Source of the DNA: Bacteroidota bacterium
Lineage (GTDB): Bacteria > Bacteroidota > Bacteroidia > B-17B0 > Aurantibacillaceae
Direction of reading: 5' to 3'
Length of the DNA stretch: 64,000 bases
NCBI GenBank assembly: GCA_025362395.1
Contig: JANYGK010000011.1
Location: 1 to 64,000, forward strand
Under the pieces are notes generated by a model. That model saw nothing but the letters and a program-made list of their open reading frames with translations, was not told where the DNA came from and searched no databases. Shown in pieces: positions 41,137 to 51,909 of the stretch. The position numbers and the translations under genes were made by a program. The stretch's first letter is position 1. Every line of letters starts with the position of its first letter.

Positions 41137-42188
41137 ATATTTTTTAAATAATTTACAGCGTTAACTAACCCTTCAGCGGCTTCAGAAGGAGCATACCTTT
41201 TTATATGGGTTAAACAATTTTTGGAAAAAACAGTGTACTTATCTGTATCTCTCAATAATAGATTAATATGTTCTACCCATATTTCTGCATTCAGAGGCAA
41301 TACATATCCATTATAATTATCTATTACCAAATCACCAGCCGATCCCGCATTTTCACAAGTTATTACAGGTGTTCCTACAGCACAGGCATCATTAGCTACA
41401 ACGCCCCAGGAATCTAGTCTTGTAGGGAACAAAAACAATCGGGAAGAAGCATAGTAAGATGGCAATTCACTCTTTTGTATAAAGCCAGGGTAAGTAAAGT
41501 CGATATTGTTATTTTTAAATCTGGTAATTACCTGATCTCTTAATTCACCATCTCCAATTAATAAAACTTTTAAATCTTTCTTGCTTTTAGCAAGAAGTTC
41601 CACAACTTCGCAGAAAAAAAATGGCATCTTTCTATCAATAAACTGTCCGGAAAACATAAGATCAAACTTCTTTTCCGAATTAATAAATTTAAAACTGTAA
41701 TCATTATCTATAGCATAGTGTGAAATAAAAATCTTTTCCTCAGAAATTTTGTATCTCTTAAAGTTATTATACCCATTCATACTTACCGATACAAATGCTC
41801 CCATGCGTTTGTACATAACTTTTCTTATTAATATATGAAAAAAAGAATAGTTCCTTTCATTTAACTCCCAGGCATCTGTATTAGCAATTCTTTTCTTTCC
41901 AAACAAAAAAGTATATATTATTGCTTTAATCATTACCAGATTAAAACCGCAAGTAATGATTATATCAGGATTATATAATTTCAATTTTCTATATAAAGAC
42001 TCATCAGGATTATCTGAAATGTATTTATGATTATGATGTAATACCTCTTCATTCCAATTAAAAGAAGGATGTTTTTTTGCTACATAAAAAACCATAAAAT
42101 CATTCCCCAATATCTTATCTATTTCGTTAAATACAGTAACTCTATAAGGAGAAGGTATGCTTGTTAATATAAGTGTTTTACAAGTCAT
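41133..42188 (-). CDS. Glycosyltransferase family 4-like
   Basis: SRLFLFPTRLDSWGVVANDACAVGTPVITCENAGSAGDLV. Confidence 0.88.
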   Translation of the reverse strand: MTCKTLILTSIPSPYRVTVFNEIDKILGNDFMVFYVAKKHPSFNWNEEVLHHNHKYISDNPDESLYRKLKLYNPDIIITCGFNLVMIKAIIYTFLFGKKRIANTDAWELNERNYSFFHILIRKVMYKRMGAFVSVSMNGYNNFKRYKISEEKIFISHYAIDNDYSFKFINSEKKFDLMFSGQFIDRKMPFFFCEVVELLAKSKKDLKVLLIGDGELRDQVITRFKNNNIDFTYPGFIQKSELPSYYASSRLFLFPTRLDSWGVVANDACAVGTPVITCENAGSAGDLVIDNYNGYVLPLNAEIWVEHINLLLRDTDKYTVFSKNCLTHIKRYAPSEAAEGLVNAVNYLKNI

Positions 42189-43048
42189 TAATCAATTACT
42201 CTTTCTCTATTATATTCCGTAAGCTCAATTCTTTGTTTTAGAAAATGTAAATGAATTATCCTAAGCATAATTCGAACAAAATGAAATGGCCATCTTATTA
42301 TTGCCGAATATTTATATGGGATTAATTTAGAAATTAATAAACGCTGATAGGCATTGATCCTTTCAAAACTTACTTCATTTTTAACTATTAGATCCCAGTT
42401 ATTATTCTTTTCTGCCGCTTTAGAGTGGGGCTGTTTTCTGAAATTAGCAAAAGCAATTTTTAGTTTTTCTACTTTCATATTTCTCGTCAATCTAGAGTAG
42501 AAATCGCCATCCATATTACACTTTAGCTCTTCATTGAAATATCCGTTTATTATCATTGCTTCTTTTTTCCAAAAAACAGCATTGGAACTTAATACAGTTG
42601 TAAATCCTAATATACATCCGGTAACATAATTAAAATTCAGATGCCTCCTTCTATAAATAAATTTTCCATTCAAATCCACAATATTCATATCTCCAAATAC
42701 AATATCTATATCACTATTGCTTTTAAACTTATCTGCTACTTTTGAAAACAATGCTGAGCAAAAAGTATCATCAGAATTTATCCAACACACTATATCACCT
42801 GTTACTTGTTTCATACCAACATTAATTGCAGTTGTTTGTCCTCTGTTTTCCTGTTGTATTAAAAAAATATGATCAGGAAACAGCTTTACATATCTATTTA
42901 TAACCTCAACAGAATTGTCTGTAGAACCATCATCTATAATAATATATTCGTAATTAGAGTAGGATTGAGCAGTGACACTTTCAATGGTAGCTCCAATAAA
43001 TTTTGCATAATTGTAATTAGGGGTTACGACTGATATTTTCATTAGCAA
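42188..43048 (-). CDS. Glycosyltransferase family 2
   Basis: MKISVVTPNYNYAKFIGATIESVTAQSYSNYEYIIIDDGSTDNSVEVI...CWINSDD. Confidence 0.92.
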   Translation of the reverse strand: MLMKISVVTPNYNYAKFIGATIESVTAQSYSNYEYIIIDDGSTDNSVEVINRYVKLFPDHIFLIQQENRGQTTAINVGMKQVTGDIVCWINSDDTFCSALFSKVADKFKSNSDIDIVFGDMNIVDLNGKFIYRRRHLNFNYVTGCILGFTTVLSSNAVFWKKEAMIINGYFNEELKCNMDGDFYSRLTRNMKVEKLKIAFANFRKQPHSKAAEKNNNWDLIVKNEVSFERINAYQRLLISKLIPYKYSAIIRWPFHFVRIMLRIIHLHFLKQRIELTEYNRERVID

Positions 43049-44303
43049 CTATGCTTAGCGGTTTGTTATCTTTCAAAATTACTTTTTTGGTAGAAAAATC
43101 AAACCCGGCATATACCATCGTAAGATAAACAACCGAATAAAAAGGATTTTGCCCCATAGCTATCGCTAATATTGAAAGGAAAAAAAATAATGGGTAAAAT
43201 TTATTTAGTTTTTTATGAGGAGGATTTATTAATTTATGATATTTGTACAAAAATTTCAGCAAGAAAAACATATAAAAAAACCATAAGATTAGTCCATAAC
43301 GGGACGCCAGGCCTACTATGCCCAAATAACTGTTACTATAACCTATTTCTCTTTCTTCCTCATTTAAATACCTAACATCATTATAAATACCTCTGCCTAT
43401 CAGCGGATTATCTTTTATAATATCCAAATCGACTCGCGCGCTTAAAAAACGGCCTTTTCTTGCCGGATTTTTAGTAGAATGGTATACATTCATTTCATCG
43501 GTATATGCCTTATTTACTTTTTCAAACATAAAGGGTAATTCTTTTACCACATATATGCCCATTAAAGCCATAACAGGTAGTAAAAGCGCGACAATCACTT
43601 TGCTTTCCATATTTACTACTGCAAATAATAAAAAAATCAATAGTGAAACATAGCCGGCCGTAGAGGATGTAGTAATAATGGCTGCTATTAGTACTAGGTT
43701 AGTTTTTTTAAATAACTTAAATTCTCTGATGTTGTTTAGATATAATGCTGGTATTAAAAATGTACAGAAAACTCCTCCTTCTGCTGTAAAACCGGAGTTT
43801 TTAATAAACCCGATTGATGATCTGCTCAATTCAACATTATATAAAATAATACTCTCATTACTTTCAGGATCCAATCGTAAAGCTTTTGAAATAGACTGTA
43901 AAGCTACGCCTACAGCCGGCGAAATATTAATTAACACCCAAAATACTAATGATACAACCGCTAAAAAATAAATGATCTTTATAAAGTATTGAAAATAATT
44001 TAAGCCTATTGTTCTATAGGCAAAATAGGGGATAAGAAAGATAAGGAAGATGCCACCGAAATTATATAAATTAAAAGTTTGAAAAACAAAAGTTTGTCCT
44101 AACCCTATAAATAATAAAAGCATAATGATTAAAAAAAAGAGGCTATCAAGCTTCCCTATTCGTGACAAATAAAAATGTGCTGATATTATTGCGAAGAGTA
44201 TATTGAAAACACTATATGTAGCGAATGTTACATTTGCCAAAGCAATAGAAAATATCGCCAAAGGAAACTTAACCGACTGAATATATTTATTGTAAAGAAT
44301 CAA
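43017..44303 (-). CDS. wzy: O-antigen polymerase/ligase-like membrane protein (Wzy candidate)
   Basis: Many predicted TM helices; position within a Wzx/Wzy cluster; motif NPLIGRGIYNDVRYLNEEEREIGYSNSYLGIVGLASRYGLILW. Confidence 0.75.
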   Translation of the reverse strand: MILYNKYIQSVKFPLAIFSIALANVTFATYSVFNILFAIISAHFYLSRIGKLDSLFFLIIMLLLFIGLGQTFVFQTFNLYNFGGIFLIFLIPYFAYRTIGLNYFQYFIKIIYFLAVVSLVFWVLINISPAVGVALQSISKALRLDPESNESIILYNVELSRSSIGFIKNSGFTAEGGVFCTFLIPALYLNNIREFKLFKKTNLVLIAAIITTSSTAGYVSLLIFLLFAVVNMESKVIVALLLPVMALMGIYVVKELPFMFEKVNKAYTDEMNVYHSTKNPARKGRFLSARVDLDIIKDNPLIGRGIYNDVRYLNEEEREIGYSNSYLGIVGLASRYGLILWFFYMFFLLKFLYKYHKLINPPHKKLNKFYPLFFFLSILAIAMGQNPFYSVVYLTMVYAGFDFSTKKVILKDNKPLSIVANENISRNP

Positions 44304-45463
44304 TTAAAATAAATCTTTAACAGTTTATCGCCATAACGCTCCATATCACAAAATTCTTTTATCATTTTATAGCCATTATGGCCCATTTCTGAACGAAGTT
44401 GTTCATCAAAAATCAGTGTTGTTATCTTTGAAACGAGTTGTTCAATATTACCTGCCTCTATTAAAAAACCATTAACGCGATCTTTGACATAAAAAGTGGA
44501 AGAGCCGGTCGCAATTACCGGCTTTTTTAATGCCATTGCTTCTATAATATCTCTGCCCCAAGGGTTTCCTGATAAATCAGGCCTTACGTAAACGTCCAAT
44601 AAAGAAACCTCCTCCAAAACATTAAACGTAAAAGGAACCAATTGGAGATTTTTAATTGAATTCTTAAGGATAAGGGTATCTACTTTCTTCTTATAGCTTC
44701 TATTAAAAATCCATTTTAATATTCCTTTTATCGACGTATCTCTATGAGGATAACCAATAATACAAAACTCTACTTCAATGTTTTTGTTAATTAAAATATC
44801 ATTAATTCGTTTAATTGCTTCAATAAAAACCAAGTGCCCTTTAATCAAAACAAAATTAGCGCACATGCCTATTTTTATAGATTTCGATTTCTTTCTTGTT
44901 TTTTTCAGTATCAGGTCTGTAAGATTAAAATCATGAGGATTTGACAATATACTTGTTTTATTCGACTCAGGAAAAAAACGTAATTCATTTGGTGAAATTG
45001 CGATTATTTTATCAGCATACTTCAATGTGTTTTTAATAATATATTCATCTATTTTATGAGAAGGGCCGAAAGGGAGCATTTCTCTAAAATGCACTATAAT
45101 TTTACACGTGGTTTTCTCCTTGATATCGCGTAAAATATTAGAAAAAACACTTGTATTTATATGAAAAATATCTATTTTTTCTCTTTTTATAAATTCAATT
45201 ATTTTTGTTGGATAATATGTAATGTTGTTTTCAAACTCTGTAAAAGAAATAGTTCCTTCTGAATAGCTATATACGCCGGGTATATCTATTTCCGTAATGG
45301 ATTTTGAATGAATAAATTGTTTACTCAAAACCTTATTCAGTCTTTTATTTCTTTTTAAAACCATGTGCATTTCTACCTTATTGCCCAATGCCTGCTGCAT
45401 TACAAGAAGGCTTTTAGTAGCGCCTCCATAACCTAAACCGTGTTGCAAAAATAAGACTTTCAT
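44300..45463 (-). CDS. Glycosyltransferase family 4-like
   Basis: FLQHGLGYGGATKSLLVMQQAL...VYVRPDLSGNPWGRDIIEAMALKKPVIATGS. Confidence 0.88.
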   Translation of the reverse strand: MKVLFLQHGLGYGGATKSLLVMQQALGNKVEMHMVLKRNKRLNKVLSKQFIHSKSITEIDIPGVYSYSEGTISFTEFENNITYYPTKIIEFIKREKIDIFHINTSVFSNILRDIKEKTTCKIIVHFREMLPFGPSHKIDEYIIKNTLKYADKIIAISPNELRFFPESNKTSILSNPHDFNLTDLILKKTRKKSKSIKIGMCANFVLIKGHLVFIEAIKRINDILINKNIEVEFCIIGYPHRDTSIKGILKWIFNRSYKKKVDTLILKNSIKNLQLVPFTFNVLEEVSLLDVYVRPDLSGNPWGRDIIEAMALKKPVIATGSSTFYVKDRVNGFLIEAGNIEQLVSKITTLIFDEQLRSEMGHNGYKMIKEFCDMERYGDKLLKIYFN

Positions 45464-46590
45464 TTTTTAAAGAGGGCTCTGTATACGTTCCCGATCTTAT
45501 GCTTTCTTTTAGCGAACGAATTATAATACCAATGATCTTTTTGTTCATTTACCATGATCTTATCAAAATCGCCTTCTGTAATGTTCATCTTTTTTAAAAA
45601 GTAACTCAAATTATTTTTATATGCTTCTTCGGTCAACAAAGGTTTTTTTAATTCTTCCAACGCCTCTTCTCGTGCCATTTGCCCCGAACAGATTAAGCTT
45701 GAATAATGCGCCCTTCTTTTATCCACTTTAAATTTTTTGGTAAGTATTACATCCTGGTAAAACTTTGTAAAGATGGATTCATCATGTTTATTCCCGTAAT
45801 TTTTCCAATCCAACTTTTCTTCCAACACTTTCAAAGCCTCTTTTTTATTATATTCTAAATAATTAAGGATCGGGATCAGCTTCATGCTGTTTTTCCCAAA
45901 AGTAAGGTATTGGTAGAAGTTTATAAACTTAAACGTTGTTAGCTTTAAGCCCGCACCTTCTTTTTTGTAAATACTTTTAATATTTAAGCTATCCATTTTA
46001 TAAGGATAAAGCCATGAAGCAGGCATCACCGATTCGGATTGAAAATTATATCCTGATAAAAAATACTTTATATTATACTCTTTACTGATTCTATAAATAG
46101 TTTCCCCGATCGCATGGTCGGTCAAAAGTTCAAGGTCAATTACGGAAGCTTTTAAAAGGGCTGTTTGCAAAGCCTTAAATTCTTCCCAATTAATAACATG
46201 TGTATTTAAATCAATTTTAAGCTTATCAACTATATTTTCAATGTTTTTAACTGCCTGTTCAGAATTCCATCCATTATCCAGGTGAACCGCCAACGGCCTT
46301 AAACCAAATTGCTTTACTGCAATATATGCTAAATACGAACTGTCAACTCCTCCGCTCAACCCTATTAAGCAATCATAGTTTCTATTGTTTCCCGCTTCTT
46401 TTATTTCTTTTATAATAGCATTAAGTTTATTTGCTTTAACAACGGGATCTATAAAAATTTCTTTGTTTAAACGCTGAATCGCGCCCGTACAGTGGTTACA
46501 ATATCCTTTGTCATTAAACAGTATATCAGGATCAGTTGTATCCATAACACACCTGTTGCATATTTGATAAGATAGAATTTGTTTACTCAT
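45460..46590 (-). CDS. wbpG: N-acetyl sugar amidotransferase (WbpG-like)
   Basis: QICNRCVMDTTDPDILFNDKGYCNHC and PP-loop CLIGLSGGVDSSYLAYIAVKQFGLRPLAVHLDNGWNSE. Confidence 0.9.
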   Translation of the reverse strand: MSKQILSYQICNRCVMDTTDPDILFNDKGYCNHCTGAIQRLNKEIFIDPVVKANKLNAIIKEIKEAGNNRNYDCLIGLSGGVDSSYLAYIAVKQFGLRPLAVHLDNGWNSEQAVKNIENIVDKLKIDLNTHVINWEEFKALQTALLKASVIDLELLTDHAIGETIYRISKEYNIKYFLSGYNFQSESVMPASWLYPYKMDSLNIKSIYKKEGAGLKLTTFKFINFYQYLTFGKNSMKLIPILNYLEYNKKEALKVLEEKLDWKNYGNKHDESIFTKFYQDVILTKKFKVDKRRAHYSSLICSGQMAREEALEELKKPLLTEEAYKNNLSYFLKKMNITEGDFDKIMVNEQKDHWYYNSFAKRKHKIGNVYRALFKK

Positions 46591-47825
46591 ATTGTTTTCA
46601 AAAAAGAAATAAATTCAGGAAATATAAAACGGGCATCACAAGTTGCTTTCCATTTTTTGGCGGAAGTGTTTTTTTTAGAATCTATAGTTATGTGATCGTT
46701 AATGCATACACTGAAAGCAACTGCAATTTCTTCGGCATCCGGTTCCGAGCTTAAAAGCACACCGTTTGTTTCGTTTACTAATTCAGGAATTCCTCCAACG
46801 GCTGTGCCAATAACCGGAATACCGCAACTCATAGCCTCCATAACAGAAACAGGCCTGCCGCCTTCTGAAGCAGATGTTGTTATAAAACCATCTACGGGGT
46901 TTGTTTTATAAAATTCAATTAATGCATCATTACTCACTTGACCCCAAAATTTAAAATTTACTTGATCCTGTAAATTTTCTTTTGCCATTTTTAATACAGT
47001 ATCCATCATTGAACCGGCTCCAAAATGGTTCCATGTAATTGCCATATCCGGGTGCTGAGCCTTAAATTTTTGCAACCCTAAAATAATAAGATCTACTCTT
47101 TTATTTTCATCAATACCTGAACATGAAACAACTCTCAATCTGTTACCGGAGGACTTTTCGCACATAAACCCGGGATCAGCCGTGCCAATGCCGAAAGTAG
47201 CTAATTTTGATTTTGATATCGCATAGGTATCTTCCACGTATTTTTTTCCGAAAACAGATACGAGAACCAATTTATCGAGCAACTTAATTGTTTTTTTCCT
47301 AAAGGGAATATAATTTTTATTTCTATACTCATAAAGGTCTATCCCATGTGCCCTGCTCATTACTTTTATTCCTGTATTATTTTTTGCGAATAAAGCCGCG
47401 GCTGTTGTAACAGGAGTAAACCAATAGGTGTATATCATGTAATCGCAGTCTTTTTTATTCGAAAAATAAGTGGTAAAAAATTTTAAATAAGACATTGCCA
47501 TTAAATAATCTTTGACCGCTTTTTTAAGATTAACCTTCTTTTTATCTTTTCCTGCACCGGCTAATTCAGATATTAAAAATGCAGGGTTGTCGAATGCGCG
47601 CCATAATAAATCCGGGAATTTTATATGGTTGCGGGTATATTTTATGAGCGCATCATCTATTTCTAAAAAGGGATCCAAACTGTCAGCTGTATCAGAAATA
47701 TAATTAGGCAGTATGGTAACACTCTTAAAGTTACCCTTATAATATTTCACCTCTTTGCTTAAAAAAGTATCTTCTTTCCCTATATGATAAGGATAAGATA
47801 ATGTTACAAGCACTAAGTTTTTCAA
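46587..47825 (-). CDS. Glycosyltransferase family 4-like
   Basis: GFITTSASEGGRPVSVMEAMSCGIPVIGTAVGGIPELV. Confidence 0.9.
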   Translation of the reverse strand: MKNLVLVTLSYPYHIGKEDTFLSKEVKYYKGNFKSVTILPNYISDTADSLDPFLEIDDALIKYTRNHIKFPDLLWRAFDNPAFLISELAGAGKDKKKVNLKKAVKDYLMAMSYLKFFTTYFSNKKDCDYMIYTYWFTPVTTAAALFAKNNTGIKVMSRAHGIDLYEYRNKNYIPFRKKTIKLLDKLVLVSVFGKKYVEDTYAISKSKLATFGIGTADPGFMCEKSSGNRLRVVSCSGIDENKRVDLIILGLQKFKAQHPDMAITWNHFGAGSMMDTVLKMAKENLQDQVNFKFWGQVSNDALIEFYKTNPVDGFITTSASEGGRPVSVMEAMSCGIPVIGTAVGGIPELVNETNGVLLSSEPDAEEIAVAFSVCINDHITIDSKKNTSAKKWKATCDARFIFPEFISFLKTI

Positions 47826-48494
47826 TTATGCTATTTTATTGTATATAAAAAAGTCTGATATGGAAGAGTTTATTTCATCACCGTTATAAGGATATTTGTT
47901 TGGAATGTGCACCATCAATTCATAATTTTTCACATTTTGTTTAATCCATTTTGAAAACTCTCTTTGTTTAACATGTGGAGAAGATTCAACGACAACTTCA
48001 TCACTATCGGATGAATAAATAATAATGTATTTTGTTGATCCGTTAAACAGTTTTTTCATGTACTCATTAAATACACTATCTTCAATTAAATGGTATATAA
48101 CATCAATACTTAACCCTAAATCAAATTTTTCATCGGTGTATTTATCTACTAATTTAAATTTTTTGGTTTTATCATGGCCGAATTCTTTAGTGCAAAGCTT
48201 TATAGATTTACGACTTACATCATAACCCAAATAGTTTTTAAAATCATAATATTTAAGTTGGTTGCCATCCCCGCATCCATATTCTACAACAGAATGTATT
48301 TGATGATCTTTTATAAATAAATTTATTACTTCTGCTTTAAACCGGGCGAGAATATTATATGAACCTGTTCCGGAATTACCACCTTTTTTATATCTTTCCT
48401 GCCAATAAGTAGCTGAATCTTTAAAGAGCTTGTCTTTAAAAAATAAATTTTTAATTGTTTTTCTTACTTTTTTAGGTATAATTTTTCTAATCAT
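47826..48494 (-). CDS. Class I SAM-dependent methyltransferase-like protein
   Basis: SVVEYGCGDGNQLKYYDFKNYLGYDVSRKSIKLCTKEFGHDKTKKFKLVDKYTDEKFDLGLSIDVIYHLIED. Confidence 0.85.
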   Translation of the reverse strand: MIRKIIPKKVRKTIKNLFFKDKLFKDSATYWQERYKKGGNSGTGSYNILARFKAEVINLFIKDHQIHSVVEYGCGDGNQLKYYDFKNYLGYDVSRKSIKLCTKEFGHDKTKKFKLVDKYTDEKFDLGLSIDVIYHLIEDSVFNEYMKKLFNGSTKYIIIYSSDSDEVVVESSPHVKQREFSKWIKQNVKNYELMVHIPNKYPYNGDEINSSISDFFIYNKIA

Positions 48495-49804
48495 TTTAAT
48501 TGAATACCGGTAGTTTTAATTTTTTGTTGAATTAATAAGTGTCTTATCCATAATAGTATAGTTAACATGATTATAATATTAGCAATGGAAAAACCGTAAA
48601 TAGAATTATTTACTCCGATATGAAGTGAACCGGCTAAAAAAATAATTATTATGGGTAATACATTATATATTATTGAGAAAAGGAAAAAGAAATGCTGCTT
48701 ATGTAATATTATTGGAACACTCCCGAACGGCGATGCTACAAAACTAATAAATAACCAGAAAATTAGAATTTCAGAAAATACCCCTGCTTGTTTCCATAAA
48801 TTACCAAATATGATATGAAACATATTGCCGCCAAAAACAAAAATTAGTATTGCGAACGGTAGTCCTATTAAAACCAAATTTAAAAGCGTTCTCTTCGAAA
48901 TGTTCCAAATATCCCCTGTTTCATTATAAATTTTACTGGCCCTCTGATAAAAAACCTGGCTTACCGAACTGCCTATTACCTGTAAAGGCCGCATAATAAT
49001 ACTTTTGGCAAATGAGAAAGAACCAAGTGCCACATTGCCAAAATAAAAGGAAATGATCCATACCAGGCTGCTGTCTTTTAACGCATCTAAAAAACCCTGA
49101 GGCATATTATATTTAGGAAAATCTTTATGGTGTTTTAAAGAATAGATAAGCTGTACTTTGGAGATATGGGAAAATAATGCGCTGTCTACCTTAATAGTTT
49201 GAATAAATAAAATGATAAAGCTGATAGCCTGACCCATGATCAAACTGATTATTAAACCTTTCTCATGGAAGTTTAAATACCCCAACAGCAACGTTAAAGA
49301 AGTTGTAACGGCTGTCATAACAATCCGGTTCGCTGCAAGCCTTTTATACCTCTGCTTGCGGTTGTTCCAAAGATTTAATGTTTGATAAAATCCCTGGAAG
49401 AAAACAGTGCACGGCACTAAATAAAGCCATAACCTGAAACCGGGATTATGAATACGGGTTATAATAAAGCTTTGAAAAACAAGAATGATAAGTATGGAAG
49501 CTAACGTAACACCTATCGTTATCAGTACCGCTAAAGCTCCGGTGTTTACAGCCTGCTCATCTTCCTTATCCAACATTAAAGCCGAATCATACATGCCCGT
49601 TGATATAATTGTAAGTATAATAGTGATGGAGCTGTAAGTAGCAAGCACCGCATAGTCTGTTGGATTGTAAAGTCTGGAAATTAACGGTGCTAAAAGCAAA
49701 GGAATGATTTGAGAAATAACGGTACCTGTTGCAAGCGTTGCAACACTTTTAATAAAATCGTTTTGGGAAATCAGTTTACTTTTTGATTTTATGCGTTCAA
49801 TCAT
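48491..49804 (-). CDS. wzx: Polysaccharide flippase (Wzx/oligosaccharide flippase family)
   Basis: TLATGTVISQIIPLLLAPLISRLYNPTDYAVLATYSSITIILT N-terminus, about 12 predicted TM helices. Confidence 0.88.
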   Translation of the reverse strand: MIERIKSKSKLISQNDFIKSVATLATGTVISQIIPLLLAPLISRLYNPTDYAVLATYSSITIILTIISTGMYDSALMLDKEDEQAVNTGALAVLITIGVTLASILIILVFQSFIITRIHNPGFRLWLYLVPCTVFFQGFYQTLNLWNNRKQRYKRLAANRIVMTAVTTSLTLLLGYLNFHEKGLIISLIMGQAISFIILFIQTIKVDSALFSHISKVQLIYSLKHHKDFPKYNMPQGFLDALKDSSLVWIISFYFGNVALGSFSFAKSIIMRPLQVIGSSVSQVFYQRASKIYNETGDIWNISKRTLLNLVLIGLPFAILIFVFGGNMFHIIFGNLWKQAGVFSEILIFWLFISFVASPFGSVPIILHKQHFFFLFSIIYNVLPIIIIFLAGSLHIGVNNSIYGFSIANIIIMLTILLWIRHLLIQQKIKTTGIQLK

Positions 49805-49807
49805 TCT

Positions 49808-50809
49808 CTACCTTAAATTTTGCCAATACCAATCTACTGACTCTTTCAGGCCTGATTCTAAATTATGCGAAGGTTCATAACCTAATACTGTTTTTGCTTT
49901 TTCAATAGATGCTAAAGAATGTGGAATATCGCCGGCACGTTCGGGGCCATAAGTTACAGCGACATCTGCTATTTTAGGATCGTAAGCGCTTAAGTATTTT
50001 TTAAGTAAAGTGGTCAGTGTTTTAAGATCGGCGCGCTCACCCACCGCTGTATTAAATATTTGCCCTTTAGCTGCCGCATTGTTTGTAGTAGCTGCCAGGT
50101 GGTTCATTTGTATCACATTATCAATATAGGTAAAATCGCGCGAATTAGTACCGTTCCCGTTTATTAACGGCGATTGATAGGCCATGAAAGCCTGTGTAAA
50201 TTTCGGAATAGCGGCAGCATACGCACCGTTAGGATCCTGCCGGCGACCGTATACATTAAAATACCTCAAGCCTATACACTCTAACCCATAGTTTAAATTA
50301 AACACATGTGCGTATAATTCATTTACATATTTAGTGACCGCGTAAGGCGATAAAGGCTTCCCGATTATATCCTCTACTTTAGGCAGGGATTCGGAATCGC
50401 CGTAAGTGGAAGAACTGGCGGCATATACCACCCGTTTTACCTTTGCGTCGCGTGCCGCTACCAGTACATTTAAAAAACCGGTAACATTAACATCATTAGT
50501 GGTTACAGGGTCATTAATAGAACGCGGCACAGAACCCAAAGCCGCCTGTTGCAATACAATATCCACACCTTTTACAGCAGTTTCGCAAACACGGGCATCT
50601 CTTATATCGCCTTCGATTAAGGTAAAGTTTTTGTTATTTAAAAAGGGACTTATATTACCGCGTTTACCGGTTGAAAAATTATCAAGACAAATAACTTCGT
50701 TGGAATATTTAAGTAAATGTTCGCACAAATTTGACCCGATAAATCCTGCTCCACCCGTAATTAATACGCGTGAATTTTCAATTTTGGTATACGTAATTAT
50801 CCTTGACAT
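49808..50809 (-). CDS. NAD-dependent nucleotide-sugar epimerase (SDR; WbpP/UDP-GlcNAc 4-epimerase-like)
   Basis: VLITGGAGFIGSNLCEHLLKYSNEVICLDNFSTGKRGNI...YAASSSTYGDSESLPKVEDIIGKPLSPYAVTKYVNELYA...YGRRQDPNGAYAAAIPKF. Confidence 0.9.
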   Translation of the reverse strand: MSRIITYTKIENSRVLITGGAGFIGSNLCEHLLKYSNEVICLDNFSTGKRGNISPFLNNKNFTLIEGDIRDARVCETAVKGVDIVLQQAALGSVPRSINDPVTTNDVNVTGFLNVLVAARDAKVKRVVYAASSSTYGDSESLPKVEDIIGKPLSPYAVTKYVNELYAHVFNLNYGLECIGLRYFNVYGRRQDPNGAYAAAIPKFTQAFMAYQSPLINGNGTNSRDFTYIDNVIQMNHLAATTNNAAAKGQIFNTAVGERADLKTLTTLLKKYLSAYDPKIADVAVTYGPERAGDIPHSLASIEKAKTVLGYEPSHNLESGLKESVDWYWQNLR

Positions 50810-51909
50810 ATCAAAAAAAGAAAATATTATTTATTGTAAGTTTACGGCTTCGCTTGCTTAATCCCGGTAAAAGGATTAAGCAAGCCGCGTAAATCTACTC
50901 AAAATTTGCTAAAATGTGATGGTTTGAAAGGGTTCAGAAGGCTATTAGAGCAAAAAAAAACGATTTTATAAAGATTTTCAGGATTTTACCGGGGCTGTAT
51001 TTTTTAACAGGGGCATACAGTATATTTATTAGGCACAAGACGTCATTAAATAAGCCCGATCCGGAGTTTATGCCGGACATTATTTAATTCAGTAACAGCT
51101 CCCTGTAGTTAATGATGGGCATACTTTCATTAAAGTAAAATACACTATGCTTTACGCGTTGCCATGTTTAATTAAAAATGGGTAAACCATCGTCGGGTAC
51201 GAACCGGGTATACTTTGAAACAAATTAATTTTAATTAGAGATGAGCTGATTATAAATAAAACCAAACGGATTATTACCCGCATAAGACTAACAGTAATTA
51301 GATATAAGTAAATTATAGTTAAGGCCGACTCACAAATATTAACACACGATTAATTACTATTCAACAGAAACGAATGATGCTTTTAACCGGATTAACTATT
51401 ATTAAACATGAGTTAGTTACCGGTAAAACTCGTATCACAATCTTAAACATAGATCTCACAACATTTAAACGATGGGTATTTCTTATTAAAGCACACCCGG
51501 TTATATGAACCTCTGAGATAACGTTTATCAAAAAAGGTTTAACAATCAGGTGGCGCAAGCGATCAACTATTCAAACAGCACTACTTTTCCTTATATACAC
51601 GTTAAAGGATGCTGTGAACAAACGTTAAATAAAATATAAAACACAACATTAAAAAAGTTTCTTCGTTAAACAACTGAAACTCACCCAAAAAATAAAGCTT
51701 ATTCTCAATCTCTACTAAATCCGTGATGCTTTTATTGCATCCGCAAACAAAGTGAAAAGTGCTGCCAATTAACGTTCCATTGTTGAACCGCTTAAACAAA
51801 TTGGTAAAAACTTAATTCTGTTTTTGTAACGGTAAATCATCAAAAAAACAAATACATTCTTGCAGGAGAATGTTAGGCCCCAGCGGAACAATTTAATTTT
51901 AAATTTTCA

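Noticed and set aside
50406-50861. 151-aa plus-strand ORF
   Set aside because: Antisense to the well supported SDR epimerase gene 49808-50809.
50920-51087. 55-codon open frame WFERVQKAIRAKKNDFIKIFRILPGLYFLTGAYSIFIRHKTSLNKPDPEFMPDII
   Set aside because: Looks protein-like but has no start codon (preceded by TGA) and no recognised family; could be a gene remnant, evidence too weak to call.
51361-51799. Two 65-aa minus-strand ORFs in the 1 kb gap
   Set aside because: Short, no ribosome-binding or family evidence; the region looks non-coding.
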